Assembly: GCF_003151135.1 (NCBI RefSeq)
Contig: NZ_QEQK01000002.1
Coordinates: forward strand, 81,371-145,370
Source of the DNA: Abyssibacter profundi
GTDB lineage: Bacteria > Pseudomonadota > Gammaproteobacteria > Nevskiales > OUC007
Reading direction: 5' to 3'
Length of the DNA stretch: 64,000 nt
The number at the start of each line of letters is the position of its first letter. Within the stretch, counting starts at the first letter, position 1. Under the pieces are notes generated by a model. It was not told the DNA's origin. It did no database searches and was given only the letters and a program-made list of their open reading frames with translations. This document shows, one piece after another, positions 43,501 to 55,300 of this stretch. The position numbers and the translations under genes were made by a program.

Positions 43501-43812
43501 ATGTACGCGGTCATTAAGACAGGTGGCAAGCAGTATCGCGTGGCCGAAGGCGACGTGATTCGCGTTGAAACCCTCGAAGCCAACGCCGGTGAAACGATTA
43601 CTTTCGATCAGGTCCTCATGGTTGGCGAAGGTGAGTCGATCAAAGTCGGCAAGCCCTACGTGGACGGGTCCAGCGTGACCGCCGAAGTCACGGCCGAAGG
43701 TCGGGGTGACAAGATCCGCGTCATCAAGTTCAAGCGTCGCCAGGGTTACAAGCGCACCATTGGCCATCGCCAGAACTACACCGAACTGAAGATCACCGGC
43801 ATCGCCGGCTAA
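43501..43812 (+). CDS. rplU: 50S ribosomal protein L21
   Basis: 103 aa starting [18 protein letters not shown] at the ATG 43501; a frame 15 codons longer lacks support. The conserved C-terminus [20 protein letters not shown], which contacts 23S rRNA, is intact. First gene of rplU-rpmA, with a good promoter upstream; rpmA follows after 11 nt. Confidence 0.98.
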   Translation: MYAVIKTGGKQYRVAEGDVIRVETLEANAGETITFDQVLMVGEGESIKVGKPYVDGSSVTAEVTAEGRGDKIRVIKFKRRQGYKRTIGHRQNYTELKITGIAG

Positions 43813-43823
43813 GGAGCACACTC

Positions 43824-44090
43824 ATGGCACATAAAAAGGCAGGCGGTAGTACCCGCAACGGCCGCGACTCAGAGTCCAAACGACTTGGCGTCAAGGCTTT
43901 TGGTGGCGAAGTGGTTTCCGCCGGCAGCATCATCGTGCGCCAGCGTGGTACCCGTTTCCGCGCAGGCGAAAACGCCGGTGTTGGCAAGGACCACACGGTG
44001 TTCGCCAAGGTGGACGGCCGTGTCGTGTTCGAAGTGAAGGGTGCCGAGAAGCGCAAATTTGTGCGCATCGAGCCCGTCGAGCTGGCCTAA
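43824..44090 (+). CDS. rpmA: 50S ribosomal protein L27
   Basis: 88 aa, starting [20 protein letters not shown], the flexible N-terminus that reaches the peptidyl-transferase centre, followed by [10 protein letters not shown]. There is no N-terminal extension of the kind cleaved in Firmicutes. Ribosome site AAGGAG at 43811-43816. A strong terminator follows, so the obgE gene downstream probably has its own promoter. Confidence 0.98.
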   Translation: MAHKKAGGSTRNGRDSESKRLGVKAFGGEVVSAGSIIVRQRGTRFRAGENAGVGKDHTVFAKVDGRVVFEVKGAEKRKFVRIEPVELA

Positions 44091-44110
44091 GCCGCACGAC
44101 GCGAATCCGA

Positions 44111-44145
44111 AAAGGCCTCGCCGGCGTGCCGGCGGGGCCTTTTTT
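44111..44145 (+). terminator. Terminator of rplU-rpmA
   Basis: AAGGCC-T-CGCCGGC pairs with GCCGGCG-G-GGCCTT around GT, followed by six T. It lies 20 bp after the rpmA stop and upstream of obgE. Confidence 0.9.
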
Positions 44146-44163
44146 GTAGGCCGGGTGTCATGA

Positions 44164-46355
<2,192 letters not shown>

Positions 46356-46371
46356 AAGCCTGGGCGCACAA

Positions 46372-46399
46372 AAAAGCCGGCGATCACGCCGGCTTTTTC
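46372..46399. terminator. Bidirectional terminator between proB and rpsT
   Basis: AAAAAGCCGGC (46372-46382) pairs perfectly with GCCGGCTTTTT (46389-46399). The A and T tracts let it serve both convergent genes. Confidence 0.93.
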
Positions 46400-46431
46400 G
46401 GTTGAGCCCACAAGGGACTCGTCGAATTCGA

Positions 46432-46692
46432 TCAGAGTGCCTGAATCTGCTTCGACAGGCGGCTCTTGTGCCGAGCGGCCTTGTTCGTGTGGATCAGGCC
46501 TTTGCGTGCCATGCGGTCGATCACGGGCACTGCGGCCGTGTAGGCGGCTTCAGCTGCTGCCTTGTCACCGCTTTCGATCGCGCTCACCACTCGCTTGATG
46601 TAGGTGCGCGTCATGGAACGCTGGCTCATGTTGCGCTCGCGAGCCACCTTGGCCTGCTTGGCGCGCTTGCGTGCTTGTGCGGAATTCGCCAC
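46432..46692 (-). CDS. rpsT: 30S ribosomal protein S20
   Basis: 86 aa, MANSAQARKRAKQAKVARER, the basic helical primary 16S rRNA-binding protein, ending RHKSRLSKQIQAL. The start codon is GTG; E. coli rpsT also uses a rare start (TTG) as part of its translational feedback, so weak initiation may be functional. A sigma-70-like promoter lies 49 bp upstream. Gene order proB / rpsT / murJ matches Pseudomonas. Confidence 0.97.
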   Translation of the reverse strand: MANSAQARKRAKQAKVARERNMSQRSMTRTYIKRVVSAIESGDKAAAEAAYTAAVPVIDRMARKGLIHTNKAARHKSRLSKQIQAL

Positions 46693-46740
46693 GTGTATCC
46701 TCTTCGAAAAACGGGTTGGCGGGTATTTGGAAGGCCGCGT

Positions 46741-46768
46741 ATTTTATGGTGTTGGGCTGCAAAGTCAA
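46741..46768 (-). promoter_or_regulatory. Sigma-70 promoter of rpsT
   Basis: Read on the minus strand: TTGACT (46768-46763), a 16-bp spacer and TAAAAT (46746-46741), 49 bp upstream of the rpsT start. Both boxes match 5 of 6 consensus bases. Confidence 0.75.
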
Positions 46769-46829
46769 TGATGCGCAGCGCATTTTCTTAATCCGATAAT
46801 CTACTCGGCCGTTCGGCCTGGATCCTGTC

Positions 46830-48416
46830 TTGAGTTCGGTTCTTCGTTCGACCTCTGTTGTCGGTGGCATGACGCTGATTTCCCGCGTGCTCGGATTCGC
46901 GCGGGATGCCCTGTTTGCCATCCTGTTCGGGGCCGGGGCGGGGATGGACGCTTTTCTCGTGGCGTTCAAGATTCCCAATTTCCTGCGTCGCCTGTTCGCC
47001 GAAGGGGCTTTTGCCCAGGCCTTTGTCCCAGTGTTGTCGGCGACACGGGCCAAACAGGGTGACCAGGCGGTTCGCGAGTTGATCGCCGTCTCGGCCGGCA
47101 CCTTGGGGATTGTGCTGCTGCTGCTCACGGCACTGGGCGTGTTGTTCGCGCCGGCCGTGATTTCCGTCTTTGCCATCGGCTTTGTGGACGACCCGGTCAA
47201 GTTCGAGGCGGCGACCTCGATGCTGCGCTGGACCTTCCCGTATCTATTCCTGATCGCGATGACCTCGTTGTTCGCCGGTGTGTTGAATACCTACGGGCGG
47301 TTCGCGGTCCCGGCGTTTGCACCCGTGTGGCTGAATGTCTGCCTGATTACCGCGGCCGTGGTGTTTGCGCCGTCCACCCATGCGCTGGCCGTGGCCGTGC
47401 TGGTTGCCGGCGTGGTGCAGCTGGGCTTTCACCTGCCCAGCGTGGCGCGGCTGGGACTCTGGGCGTGGCCTCGGGCTGATTTCGCCCATCCGCAGGTGCG
47501 CCGAATTCTGCGCATGATGGGGCCGATTCTCTTCGGCTCCTCGGTGGCGCAGATCAACCTGCTGCTGGACACGATTCTGGCGTCGCTGCTGGTAACGGGC
47601 AGTATCAGCTGGCTTTATTTCGCCGACCGCCTCATGGAGTTCCCGCTGGGGGTGTTCTCCATCGCGCTGGCGACCGTCATCATGCCGCGCCTGGCCGGTG
47701 AGCACGCCAGCGGAGCGGGTGCGCAGTTTCGGGCAACGTTGGACTGGGCGTTCCGGCTGTTGTTCCTGCTCGGCGTTCCCGCCGCGGTGGGGCTTTTTGT
47801 GCTGGCAGGGCCGCTGGTCACGACGCTGTTCCAGTACAACGCCTTCTCTGCGACGGATGTGCAGATGACGCAGCTAAGCCTCATGGCTTATGCCCTGGGC
47901 TTTTTCGGTTTCAGTCTCGTCAAGATTCTCACGCCGGCATTTTATGCGCGTGAGGACGCCAAGACGCCGGTGCGCTGCGGGGTGATTGCGCTCAGCCTGA
48001 CCATGGTGATGAACGTGGGTTTTGTGGCGGGCTTGTCCGCGCTGGAGGTCGGCGGTGTCCATGCGGGGCTGGCGCTGGGCACTTCGCTGGGTGCATTCAT
48101 CAACGCAGGCTTGCTGTTTGTCGCGCTGCGCGGGCAGATCGGCTTTTGCATCTCGCCGGCGCTGCGCAACACGATGATTCGCAGCCTGCTTGCTGCGGTG
48201 GCGATGGGTGTTGCGGTCGGGTGCTGGGCAGGCCCCGTGGGTGCATGGATTAACGCCGACCTGCTGACGCGGGTCTGGCGTCTAGGCGTGGCGGTGCTGG
48301 GAGGCGGGCTGGTCTACGGGCTGGCGTTGCTGCTACTCGGCGTGCGACCGCGGCAGTTCAAGCTGGCGGAAATTCGTAGCGATCAAGCCGGCGCCGATGG
48401 GCCCGGGCCGGTATAA
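46830..48416 (+). CDS. murJ: Lipid II flippase MurJ
   Basis: 528-aa inner-membrane protein of the MOP superfamily that flips lipid II to the periplasm. The conserved N-terminus is SVVGGMTLISRVLGFARDAL, followed by KIPNFLRRLFAEGAFAQAFVPVL, which holds the charged residues of the central cavity. About 14 hydrophobic helices follow. The TTG at 46830 is the start in frame with the conserved N-terminus. Divergent from rpsT; ribF follows after 10 bp. Confidence 0.96.
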   Translation: MSSVLRSTSVVGGMTLISRVLGFARDALFAILFGAGAGMDAFLVAFKIPNFLRRLFAEGAFAQAFVPVLSATRAKQGDQAVRELIAVSAGTLGIVLLLLTALGVLFAPAVISVFAIGFVDDPVKFEAATSMLRWTFPYLFLIAMTSLFAGVLNTYGRFAVPAFAPVWLNVCLITAAVVFAPSTHALAVAVLVAGVVQLGFHLPSVARLGLWAWPRADFAHPQVRRILRMMGPILFGSSVAQINLLLDTILASLLVTGSISWLYFADRLMEFPLGVFSIALATVIMPRLAGEHASGAGAQFRATLDWAFRLLFLLGVPAAVGLFVLAGPLVTTLFQYNAFSATDVQMTQLSLMAYALGFFGFSLVKILTPAFYAREDAKTPVRCGVIALSLTMVMNVGFVAGLSALEVGGVHAGLALGTSLGAFINAGLLFVALRGQIGFCISPALRNTMIRSLLAAVAMGVAVGCWAGPVGAWINADLLTRVWRLGVAVLGGGLVYGLALLLLGVRPRQFKLAEIRSDQAGADGPGPV

Positions 48417-48426
48417 TTCGCGCCCC

Positions 48427-49350
48427 ATGCAACTGATTCGAGGACTTCACAACCTGAGGGCTGGCCATCGCCCGTCCGTCGTCGCAATCGGCAACTACGA
48501 CGGCTTGCATGTGGGGCATCGCAGTATTCTTGGGCGGTTGCGCGAGTTGGCGGGGCCGGCGCGCTCGACGCTTGTGACCTTCGAACCCATGCCGCGTGAG
48601 TTTTTCGCGCCTGCCTCGGCACCTCCGCGACTGGCTCGGTTGGCGGAAACCATCGAGTTGTTACGCGAGCAATCCCTGGTCGATCAGCTACTTTGCCTGC
48701 GGTTTGATGCGGCGCTGGCCGCCATGACGCCGGAGGCCTTTGTCCAGCGTGTGTTGGTCGAGGGTTTGGCGGCACGGCATGTGGTCGTGGGCGAGGATTT
48801 CCGATACGGCGCCAAGCGGGCGGGTGATATTGACAGTCTGCGCCAAGCGGGTCGCCTGCATGGATTTGCGGTGGAGGTTGCGACCACGGTCTGCGCCGCG
48901 CAGCAGCGAGTGAGCAGCACCCGGGTGCGACAGGCCTTGCAGGCCGGCGAGGTGGTGCGTGCCAACGAGATGCTGGGGCGGCCGTATCTGGTGACCGGTC
49001 ATGTGCAGGACGGCCAGAAGATGGGACGGACCATCGGTTTTCCGACCGCGAATCTTCGCCTGCGGCGTCGACCGGCATTGCGTGCCGGTGTCTACGCCGT
49101 GCGCATGCGTGTGCAGGGGCAGGACAATTGGCACAACGCGGTGGCCAATTTTGGAACCCGGCCGACGGTAAGCGGGCAGGGCCAGCTGTTAGAGGTTCAC
49201 TGTCTTGAGGGACAGCCCGAACTGTACGGACGGCGGCTTTGGGTCGAGTTCCTTGATTTTTTGCGTCCCGAGCAGCGCTTCGAGGGACTCGATGCGCTTA
49301 AGTCACAAATTGAACGTGACGTCGCCACTGCGCGACGTTGCCTGGAGTAG
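48427..49350 (+). CDS. ribF: Bifunctional riboflavin kinase / FAD synthetase
   Basis: 307 aa. Makes FMN from riboflavin and FAD from FMN. The N-terminal adenylyltransferase domain has AIGNYDGLHVGHRSIL (about 21-36) and VVVGEDFRYGAKRAGD (about 120-135); the C-terminal kinase domain has GRTIGFPTANLRLRRR (about 200-215) and NFGTRPTV. Start ATG 48427 gives the usual MQLIRGLHNL; ten upstream in-frame codons are not needed. In E. coli and Pseudomonas ileS follows ribF; here lspA follows directly. Confidence 0.96.
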   Translation: MQLIRGLHNLRAGHRPSVVAIGNYDGLHVGHRSILGRLRELAGPARSTLVTFEPMPREFFAPASAPPRLARLAETIELLREQSLVDQLLCLRFDAALAAMTPEAFVQRVLVEGLAARHVVVGEDFRYGAKRAGDIDSLRQAGRLHGFAVEVATTVCAAQQRVSSTRVRQALQAGEVVRANEMLGRPYLVTGHVQDGQKMGRTIGFPTANLRLRRRPALRAGVYAVRMRVQGQDNWHNAVANFGTRPTVSGQGQLLEVHCLEGQPELYGRRLWVEFLDFLRPEQRFEGLDALKSQIERDVATARRCLE

Positions 49351-49357
49351 TCAGACC

Positions 49358-49849
49358 ATGGCATTTCGCCCTTCCAACGTGCATTGGCTGTGGATGTCGG
49401 CCGCGATCATTCTGCTGGATCAGGTCACCAAACAGCTGGTGTTTCGGAGCCTGTTGCAATACGAACGCGTCGAGTTGCTGCCTATCCTGAATCTCACGCA
49501 TCTGCATAACACCGGGGCCGCGTTTTCGATGTTCGCGGATTTTCCGCCCTGGGTGTTCATCCTGCTCGGGGTTGGCGTGTCGATCTGGATTCTCTGGTGG
49601 CTGCGCCGTCACCCCCGAGACGAGCGCCTGCTGGCCGTGGCGCTCTGCCTGGTACTCGGTGGAGCGCTGGGCAATGTGATTGATCGGGCAACCCGCGGTT
49701 ATGTTGTCGACTTCATCGATTTTCACTGGGGCGGCTGGCACTACCCGGCCTTCAATGTTGCCGACATGGCGATTACCCTGGGCGCGCTGCTCATGGTGCT
49801 GGACATGTTCCTGTCCGGGCGCCGGACGGCCAACTCCTCCAACGCCTGA
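49358..49849 (+). CDS. lspA: Lipoprotein signal peptidase II
   Basis: 163-aa inner-membrane aspartyl protease that removes the signal peptide of prolipoproteins after lipidation. Four helices; the conserved blocks are LDQVTKQLV (about 20-28), LTHLHNTGAAFSMFAD (about 47-62), the catalytic-Asp segment GALGNVIDRATRGYVVDFID (about 106-125) and NVADMAITLG with the second catalytic Asp. ATG at 49358 lies 7 bp after ribF with GGAG upstream. ispH follows after 12 bp; fkpB, usually between them, is missing. Confidence 0.97.
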   Translation: MAFRPSNVHWLWMSAAIILLDQVTKQLVFRSLLQYERVELLPILNLTHLHNTGAAFSMFADFPPWVFILLGVGVSIWILWWLRRHPRDERLLAVALCLVLGGALGNVIDRATRGYVVDFIDFHWGGWHYPAFNVADMAITLGALLMVLDMFLSGRRTANSSNA

Positions 49850-49861
49850 CGGCTGTTAGCT

Positions 49862-50797
49862 ATGGATATCCTGCTCGCCAATCCCCGCGGTTTCTGTGCC
49901 GGCGTTGATCGCGCCATCGAGATCGTCGAACGTGCGTTAGACAAGCTGGGCGCACCGATTTATGTCCGCCACGAGGTGGTTCACAACCGGTTTGTCGTGG
50001 ACCGGTTGCGTGAGGCTGGGGCGGTTTTCGTTGATGAGGTCCACGAAATCCCGACGGGGGCAACCTGCATTTTCTCCGCTCACGGCGTGTCTCAGCAGGT
50101 TCGCCGCGACGCGGAGGCGCGCGGGCTCACCGTTTTTGATGCCACCTGTCCGTTGGTCACCAAAGTCCATATTGAGGTGACCCGTTACTCCCGGGACGGG
50201 TTGGATGTGGTGCTCATCGGCCACGCAGGCCATCCCGAGGTCGAGGGCACCATGGGCCAGTTCGATCGCAGTGGCGGGGGTGAAATTCACCTGGTCGAGA
50301 CGCCGGATGACGTCCATGCGCTGGAGCCACGAGACCCCGAGCGTCTGGCCTATGTGACCCAGACCACCCTGTCGGTGGATGACACCTCGCGGGTCATTGA
50401 TGCTCTGCGACAGCGCTTCCCGGCCGTGCAGGGGCCGCGCAAGGATGACATCTGCTACGCCACCCAGAACCGGCAGGATGCGGTACGCGATCTGGCAACC
50501 CGGGCCGATGTGGTGCTGGTGGTCGGTTCGGTGAACAGTTCCAATTCCAATCGGCTACGCGAACTGGCCGAGCAGTGCGGCGCGCGTGCCTGGCTGATCG
50601 ACGGGCCGGAGGATATCCAGCCGGAGTGGCTGGACGGGTGTCAGGCCGTCGGGGTGACGGCGGGCGCTTCTGCGCCGGACGTCCTGGTGCAGCGAGTTGT
50701 TGCCAAGCTCAAGGACTGCGGCGGTGTCGCAGCCGAGGAACTGGCCGGGCGAGAGGAAACCATCACCTTCTCGCTACCGTCGGCGCTGCGCGCCTGA
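49862..50797 (+). CDS. ispH: 4-hydroxy-3-methylbut-2-enyl diphosphate reductase
   Basis: 311-aa iron-sulfur enzyme, last step of the MEP isoprenoid pathway giving IPP and DMAPP. The cluster cysteines are Cys12 ([15 protein letters not shown]), Cys in [12 protein letters not shown] (about 96) and Cys in [11 protein letters not shown] (about 197). Active-site His residues (HEVVHNR, SAHGVS) and the Glu of the VEGTMGQ block are present. The start follows lspA by 12 bp. Converges with the pilE gene with 1 bp between stops. Confidence 0.98.
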   Translation: MDILLANPRGFCAGVDRAIEIVERALDKLGAPIYVRHEVVHNRFVVDRLREAGAVFVDEVHEIPTGATCIFSAHGVSQQVRRDAEARGLTVFDATCPLVTKVHIEVTRYSRDGLDVVLIGHAGHPEVEGTMGQFDRSGGGEIHLVETPDDVHALEPRDPERLAYVTQTTLSVDDTSRVIDALRQRFPAVQGPRKDDICYATQNRQDAVRDLATRADVVLVVGSVNSSNSNRLRELAEQCGARAWLIDGPEDIQPEWLDGCQAVGVTAGASAPDVLVQRVVAKLKDCGGVAAEELAGREETITFSLPSALRA

Positions 50798-50798
50798 G

Positions 50799-51260
50799 CT
50801 ACCAGCAGTCGGCGCCCTTGCTCCCGCTGGCCGAGCGGGTGCCGGTATGCGTGATTGTGAACTTTGCACAGTCCGTGTCCTTGGTCTGCCCATTCACCGG
50901 GGTGGCCACGGCAGTCCAGGCTGTGTTGGTCGCGCCGCTGGCAATCGCCACGGAGTAGCGGGCATCGGTGGTCGAGCTGGTGGCCGTATTGCCAGAATCA
51001 TCCAGGTAGACCGTGTCAGCGCCGTAGCCCAGTAGGCTAAGTTTGGTTGCATAGCGCTTGCGGTCGGTGAAGTAAGCCTCCTGCTCAGCATGCAGGCCGG
51101 CGAGGAAGTTCTTGGCGATGTTGCGCTGGCCTTTAAGGACATAACTTTGATACGCGGGCAGGGCGATGGCCGCGAGAATGCCGATAATTGCAACGGCGAT
51201 CATTAACTCGATCAGACTGAAACCGCTGATTCGTGGGCGAGAGACATGGGCCTGGCGCAT
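50799..51260 (-). CDS. pilE: Type IV minor pilin PilE
   Basis: 153-aa prepilin from the ATG at 51260 (13-residue leader, cleavage in [20 protein letters not shown]); an ATG at 51284 would give a 21-residue leader, and neither has an obvious ribosome site. After the N-terminal helix come [20 protein letters not shown] and a C-terminal disulfide loop between Cys in TDCAKFTI and Cys in the final GADCW, typical of PilE. Position beside ispH is as in Pseudomonas, but a plus-strand oxidase gene separates it from the other minor pilins. Confidence 0.92.
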   Translation of the reverse strand: MRQAHVSRPRISGFSLIELMIAVAIIGILAAIALPAYQSYVLKGQRNIAKNFLAGLHAEQEAYFTDRKRYATKLSLLGYGADTVYLDDSGNTATSSTTDARYSVAIASGATNTAWTAVATPVNGQTKDTDCAKFTITHTGTRSASGSKGADCW

Positions 51261-51294
51261 GTGTTTTCGTCGGTAGGCAAACATGCAGGGAAGT

Positions 51295-52329
51295 ATGGAC
51301 CAGAATGCCGCTGGGAACAGAACGGCGACGGATGTCGTCGTAGTGGGTGGAGGGGTCATCGGTTTGTGGACGGCCTGGCAACTGGCCACCAATGGGGCAA
51401 CGGTTTGCCTCGTGGACGCCGCGTTACCGGGCCAGGCCTCGGCGGCAGGCGGGGGCATTCTCGCACCCATCCCACCGACGGTTTACAGCCAGGCGCTGGT
51501 CCCGCTGCTGGAAGACAGTTTGCTGCGTTATCCCGCCCAGTGTGAGCAGCTCGCGATAATGACAGGCATCTCGCCGGAGTATTGGGTGAGCGGCTGTGCC
51601 GTGTATGGGCATTCGATGCCGGAGGACGCGGAGCGTCCCAGCTGGCTGCGCCATGCTCGCTCGGTACCTGGGCCAGGTGGGTCATCGATGCGCTCCGGGG
51701 TCTGGCTGCCACAGGTCGGCCAGGTCAGACCGCCGCGGCTGCTCGCGGCACTGCGCGCGGCCTGTGACCAGCTGGGCTGCGACCGTTTGCAGCAACGAGT
51801 GCGCTCGATTGATGTGCAGCCCGCACTCCCGGTCGTGCGTCTGGAGGACGGACGGCGGCTGATGGCGTCAAAACTGGTGATTGCCACAGGGGCCTGGACG
51901 GGCGGGTTGGTACCGGCGGCTCCTACGCGGCCGGTGGCCGGTCAGATGCTGGCGCTACAGGCGGGTGACCGCGCACCCGAAGGCATCGTGATCGACGACG
52001 GCCGCTATCTGATCCCTCGACAGGACGGGGTTGTTGTTGTGGGTAGTACGCTGGCCATCGATAGTTGGTCGATTCAGCCCGACGAAGCCGATACCGCGTC
52101 CTTGCGGGCGTTTGCGGAGCGTGCGCATCCTGCGCTGGCGGACGCGCGCTTGATCAGTCGCTGGTGCGGGGTCCGGCCCGCCCCGGCCGCGTTGAACGAT
52201 ACGCCGTTCATCGGCCCGCTACAGGGGCATGATGACGTGGTGCTGGCAACCGGGCATTACCGCCTGGGTCTGAGTCTGGCCCCGGCCACCGCTGCACGGG
52301 TGGTGCAGCAGGTCACCGGGGCAGCCTGA
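51295..52329 (+). CDS. thiO: FAD-dependent oxidoreductase, glycine oxidase ThiO-like
   Basis: 344 aa from the ATG at 51295 (GGGAAG close by; an ATG at 51283 is also possible). The FAD motif [18 protein letters not shown] is near residue 15. The ThiO-type segments [20 protein letters not shown] and [20 protein letters not shown], and the C-terminal [14 protein letters not shown], fit glycine oxidase of thiamine thiazole synthesis. No other thi gene is nearby. The gene lies on the opposite strand between pilE and pilY1, an unexpected place, with only 34 bp to the divergent pilE start. Confidence 0.85.
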   Translation: MDQNAAGNRTATDVVVVGGGVIGLWTAWQLATNGATVCLVDAALPGQASAAGGGILAPIPPTVYSQALVPLLEDSLLRYPAQCEQLAIMTGISPEYWVSGCAVYGHSMPEDAERPSWLRHARSVPGPGGSSMRSGVWLPQVGQVRPPRLLAALRAACDQLGCDRLQQRVRSIDVQPALPVVRLEDGRRLMASKLVIATGAWTGGLVPAAPTRPVAGQMLALQAGDRAPEGIVIDDGRYLIPRQDGVVVVGSTLAIDSWSIQPDEADTASLRAFAERAHPALADARLISRWCGVRPAPAALNDTPFIGPLQGHDDVVLATGHYRLGLSLAPATAARVVQQVTGAA

Positions 52330-52341
52330 GCGCGCGACGGC

Positions 52342-55300
52342 CTAGTTCACAGCCTCTTCGGTCCGCTGCCAGAAGGTGCGGAAACGGTTGGTGCCAGGCG
52401 CATCGGTGATATTCAGATCCGGCCGCAAGATCTTGCCGGGTGGGATAAAGACCACCTCGGCCGGAATGCCTCCTGACTTCAGGACCTCGGCGCGGTCGTC
52501 TGCGCTGTTGGGATCGCCGCTGGTGTCGTTGGGGCTGTCGTCGGTGAGGTTGAAGTTGAACACCGCCGTGGCATCCGCAAGGTTCACCGCATAGAAGGCA
52601 CCACCCCCCTCGGAGGGTCCGCAGGTCGTTGCCTGGTTGGAACCGGGGGGCAAATAGGTCGTGAAAAAGACGGTGCCGGCAAAGGTCAACGGTCGAGCTA
52701 GGTTCTTCTCTCCCGTGCCTCGATTGAGGTCGAAGCGCCAACCCGTGGTCAGGCTGACACTGCAACTGGCCTCGGTGCCTGTCTGCAGGCAATTCGAAGT
52801 GAGGTCGGGTAGGCTGCTGTGCGTGATGCTGGTGGCCGTAGCTGTGCCGATGGCCGTCGCCCGATCCTTGATCAGATAGAACGCGTCGGAGACATTCCCG
52901 CCATAGTTCAGCGGATCGGCGCGGTCACCAGAGCCAATCAGCACGCCGTCGAACTGCCCCGTGCCATCGCGCGACAGCACCAGGTCCGGCGGATGGAAGA
53001 AGCGACGGTCGTCGGCCTTGGTCGGGGTGCCGGAGACACCGTCGATGCCCAGCGCCGCGATCTTGACGACCGACCACTGCGACGGGTCAGCACCCGCGAG
53101 TTCTGCGCGCCACAGGTTACCGCCGGTATCACCCACCAAAACGCGATCCAGCAACGAATCACCATTGGTATCCACGGCGGTGACGTCGCTGGGGATGCTA
53201 TGCACCATGTCGGCGTGGCCATAAACCTTGCTGTTAACAGAACCGGTGGATGCGGCCTTGCGAGCCTTCCAGATCAGGGCGCCGGTCTCGGCATTGACCA
53301 CATAGATCGCAAAGCCTTTGGTGTCTGCTGCAGGCGGGAAGGTCGAGCGGTCATCCTTGTTGGTGTCGTAGCCCCCGGCAAACACCAGCACGGGCACGGT
53401 TTCGGTGCCGCCGCTGCCATCAGGAATGGACACCATGCCGGTTTGTGGCGTGGAGAAGCTCAGCCCTAGCTCGGAAAAATCGCTGTTGCTCGGGTCTATT
53501 TTCCACATGAGGCTGGGGCTTTCCGGGTTTGTCACATTCAGGGCGTAGTAGCTCGATCCGGCCCGCCGCATGCCGACGAAGAGCCAGGCGTACTCGCCGG
53601 TCCCGCTGATGGTGCCGTCCTGGTTCACATCCCGTGTAATGGCGACCGGAGCGCCATCAATGGTGTACGGATGCGGCGGTTCGGTGCCGGTGGCCGGTGC
53701 GTTGGCCAGCAGATTCTTTTGCAGCCCCATCGTTTCACGGGGGGCGAACGCCCAGACTTCCTCACCGCTTTCGGCGCCACCGGTTGTGGTGTTGCGGAAC
53801 ATGTGCAGGAACCCGTCATTGCCCGCCATGGCGATGTAGATCGCCGGATTGGTTGCGCTATAGCTGCCGCGTGCGCCGTAGTTGATGGGCAGGGGGCGCG
53901 AGTGCAGGGGGTCGCCGAGTATCCACTCGCGGGGCGCTAGCGTGCCGAAGGTTTCCGGTGCGTTGTAGACGTCGATATCCAGGCCACGCATGAAGCGCAG
54001 CAACTCCTTGGCTTCGTCCAGATCGGCCGCCCCGAGGTCGGACTGCAGATCGGAGGCCACGGTGTCGTTGACATCCAGCGCCGTCAGCGCCCCGGCCTTG
54101 TCGTAGAACAGCGTGCGCGCGCCGGCCGTGCCATTGGCAATGCCGGGGTTGCCGGAGATGAAGCCGGGAATTTTGTGGCCAGCCGCTCCACGGGCCACAT
54201 GGCGGCCGTCACGTTCGGCGACCTCGCCGGCGGACGTATCCGGCGGCGGCAGGTTGTTCTTGTCTGTCCAGAATGTCAGTGCATCGAGCTCGATGCGGCC
54301 ATCCCCCGCCACGGCCGGCTGATTACGGGCGTCCTTGAGCACCAGCTCCGTGCTGCCGTCGGCCAGGGTGACCGGACCCAGCGTGAGCTTTTTGAGGTTG
54401 CCGGTCCAGCGCGGCTCCTGGAAGGCCTGGAACAGCGCGATGTACACGTTGTCGACGATGGAGGCGCGGTTGAACACGTTGACCGGCACCGATGCCGCGA
54501 CGAAGGTCGTGCTCACGCTGAGGATCTGGTCGAGAATCGCGCGTAGCGTGGCGACCAGCTCTTCAGGGTTCTCCGACAGAGATAAGGGACGCTCCGTTCC
54601 ACCGGCCTGCGCATAGGCGGTGGTCTTGTTGTTGATCTTGGTCGGATCAACAATGAAATACGACGTGACGTTTTGAATGCCATCGATGGCCGGCACCGCG
54701 GTTCCAAAGGGGTTCGAGGCCGGGGCCAAGTCGACGTCGTGCAGATAGCCAACCACGGTTTCGAAGCTGTTTCGATTGCCGGACAGGTTGATCCCGCCCA
54801 TCCCGCCGGCGGCGCGCGAGGCCGTGATCGCGGAATCGGAGTCATCTTCCTGGTTGGAGACCTGGAACATCAGATTGATGGTGTAGATGCTGGTGCAGTC
54901 CGTGGCCGCAGCCAGTGGCGATTGGTAGGTCGTGCCGGTGGTGTCCTCAATGCGTGAATCCCAGTCAATGGCTGGAAACTCCTGATCAAGATTCTTGTTG
55001 CTGTTGCCGGCAAAATCGAGGTAGCCGTTGTGCCCGTTGTAGACATCCTGGCCGGTCAGGTAGCGGAAGAATTCGAAGAACAACTCCTTGCCCTGATAGG
55101 AATGCGCCTGGTTGCCCTGCGGTGTCGGAATGCTGTTGAGAATGGTCAGGAACTCGCTCAGCGAGCCATTGCTGTCCCCTGGCTGCAGGGACTGGAATCC
55201 ACGCATGATGTAGCCGCCGTTACTGCAGCCTTTTCTGTCCGCGGGCCCTTCACAATTGTTCTTGTTGTCATGGTTCATCATCAGGCCGAGCTGGACCCCG

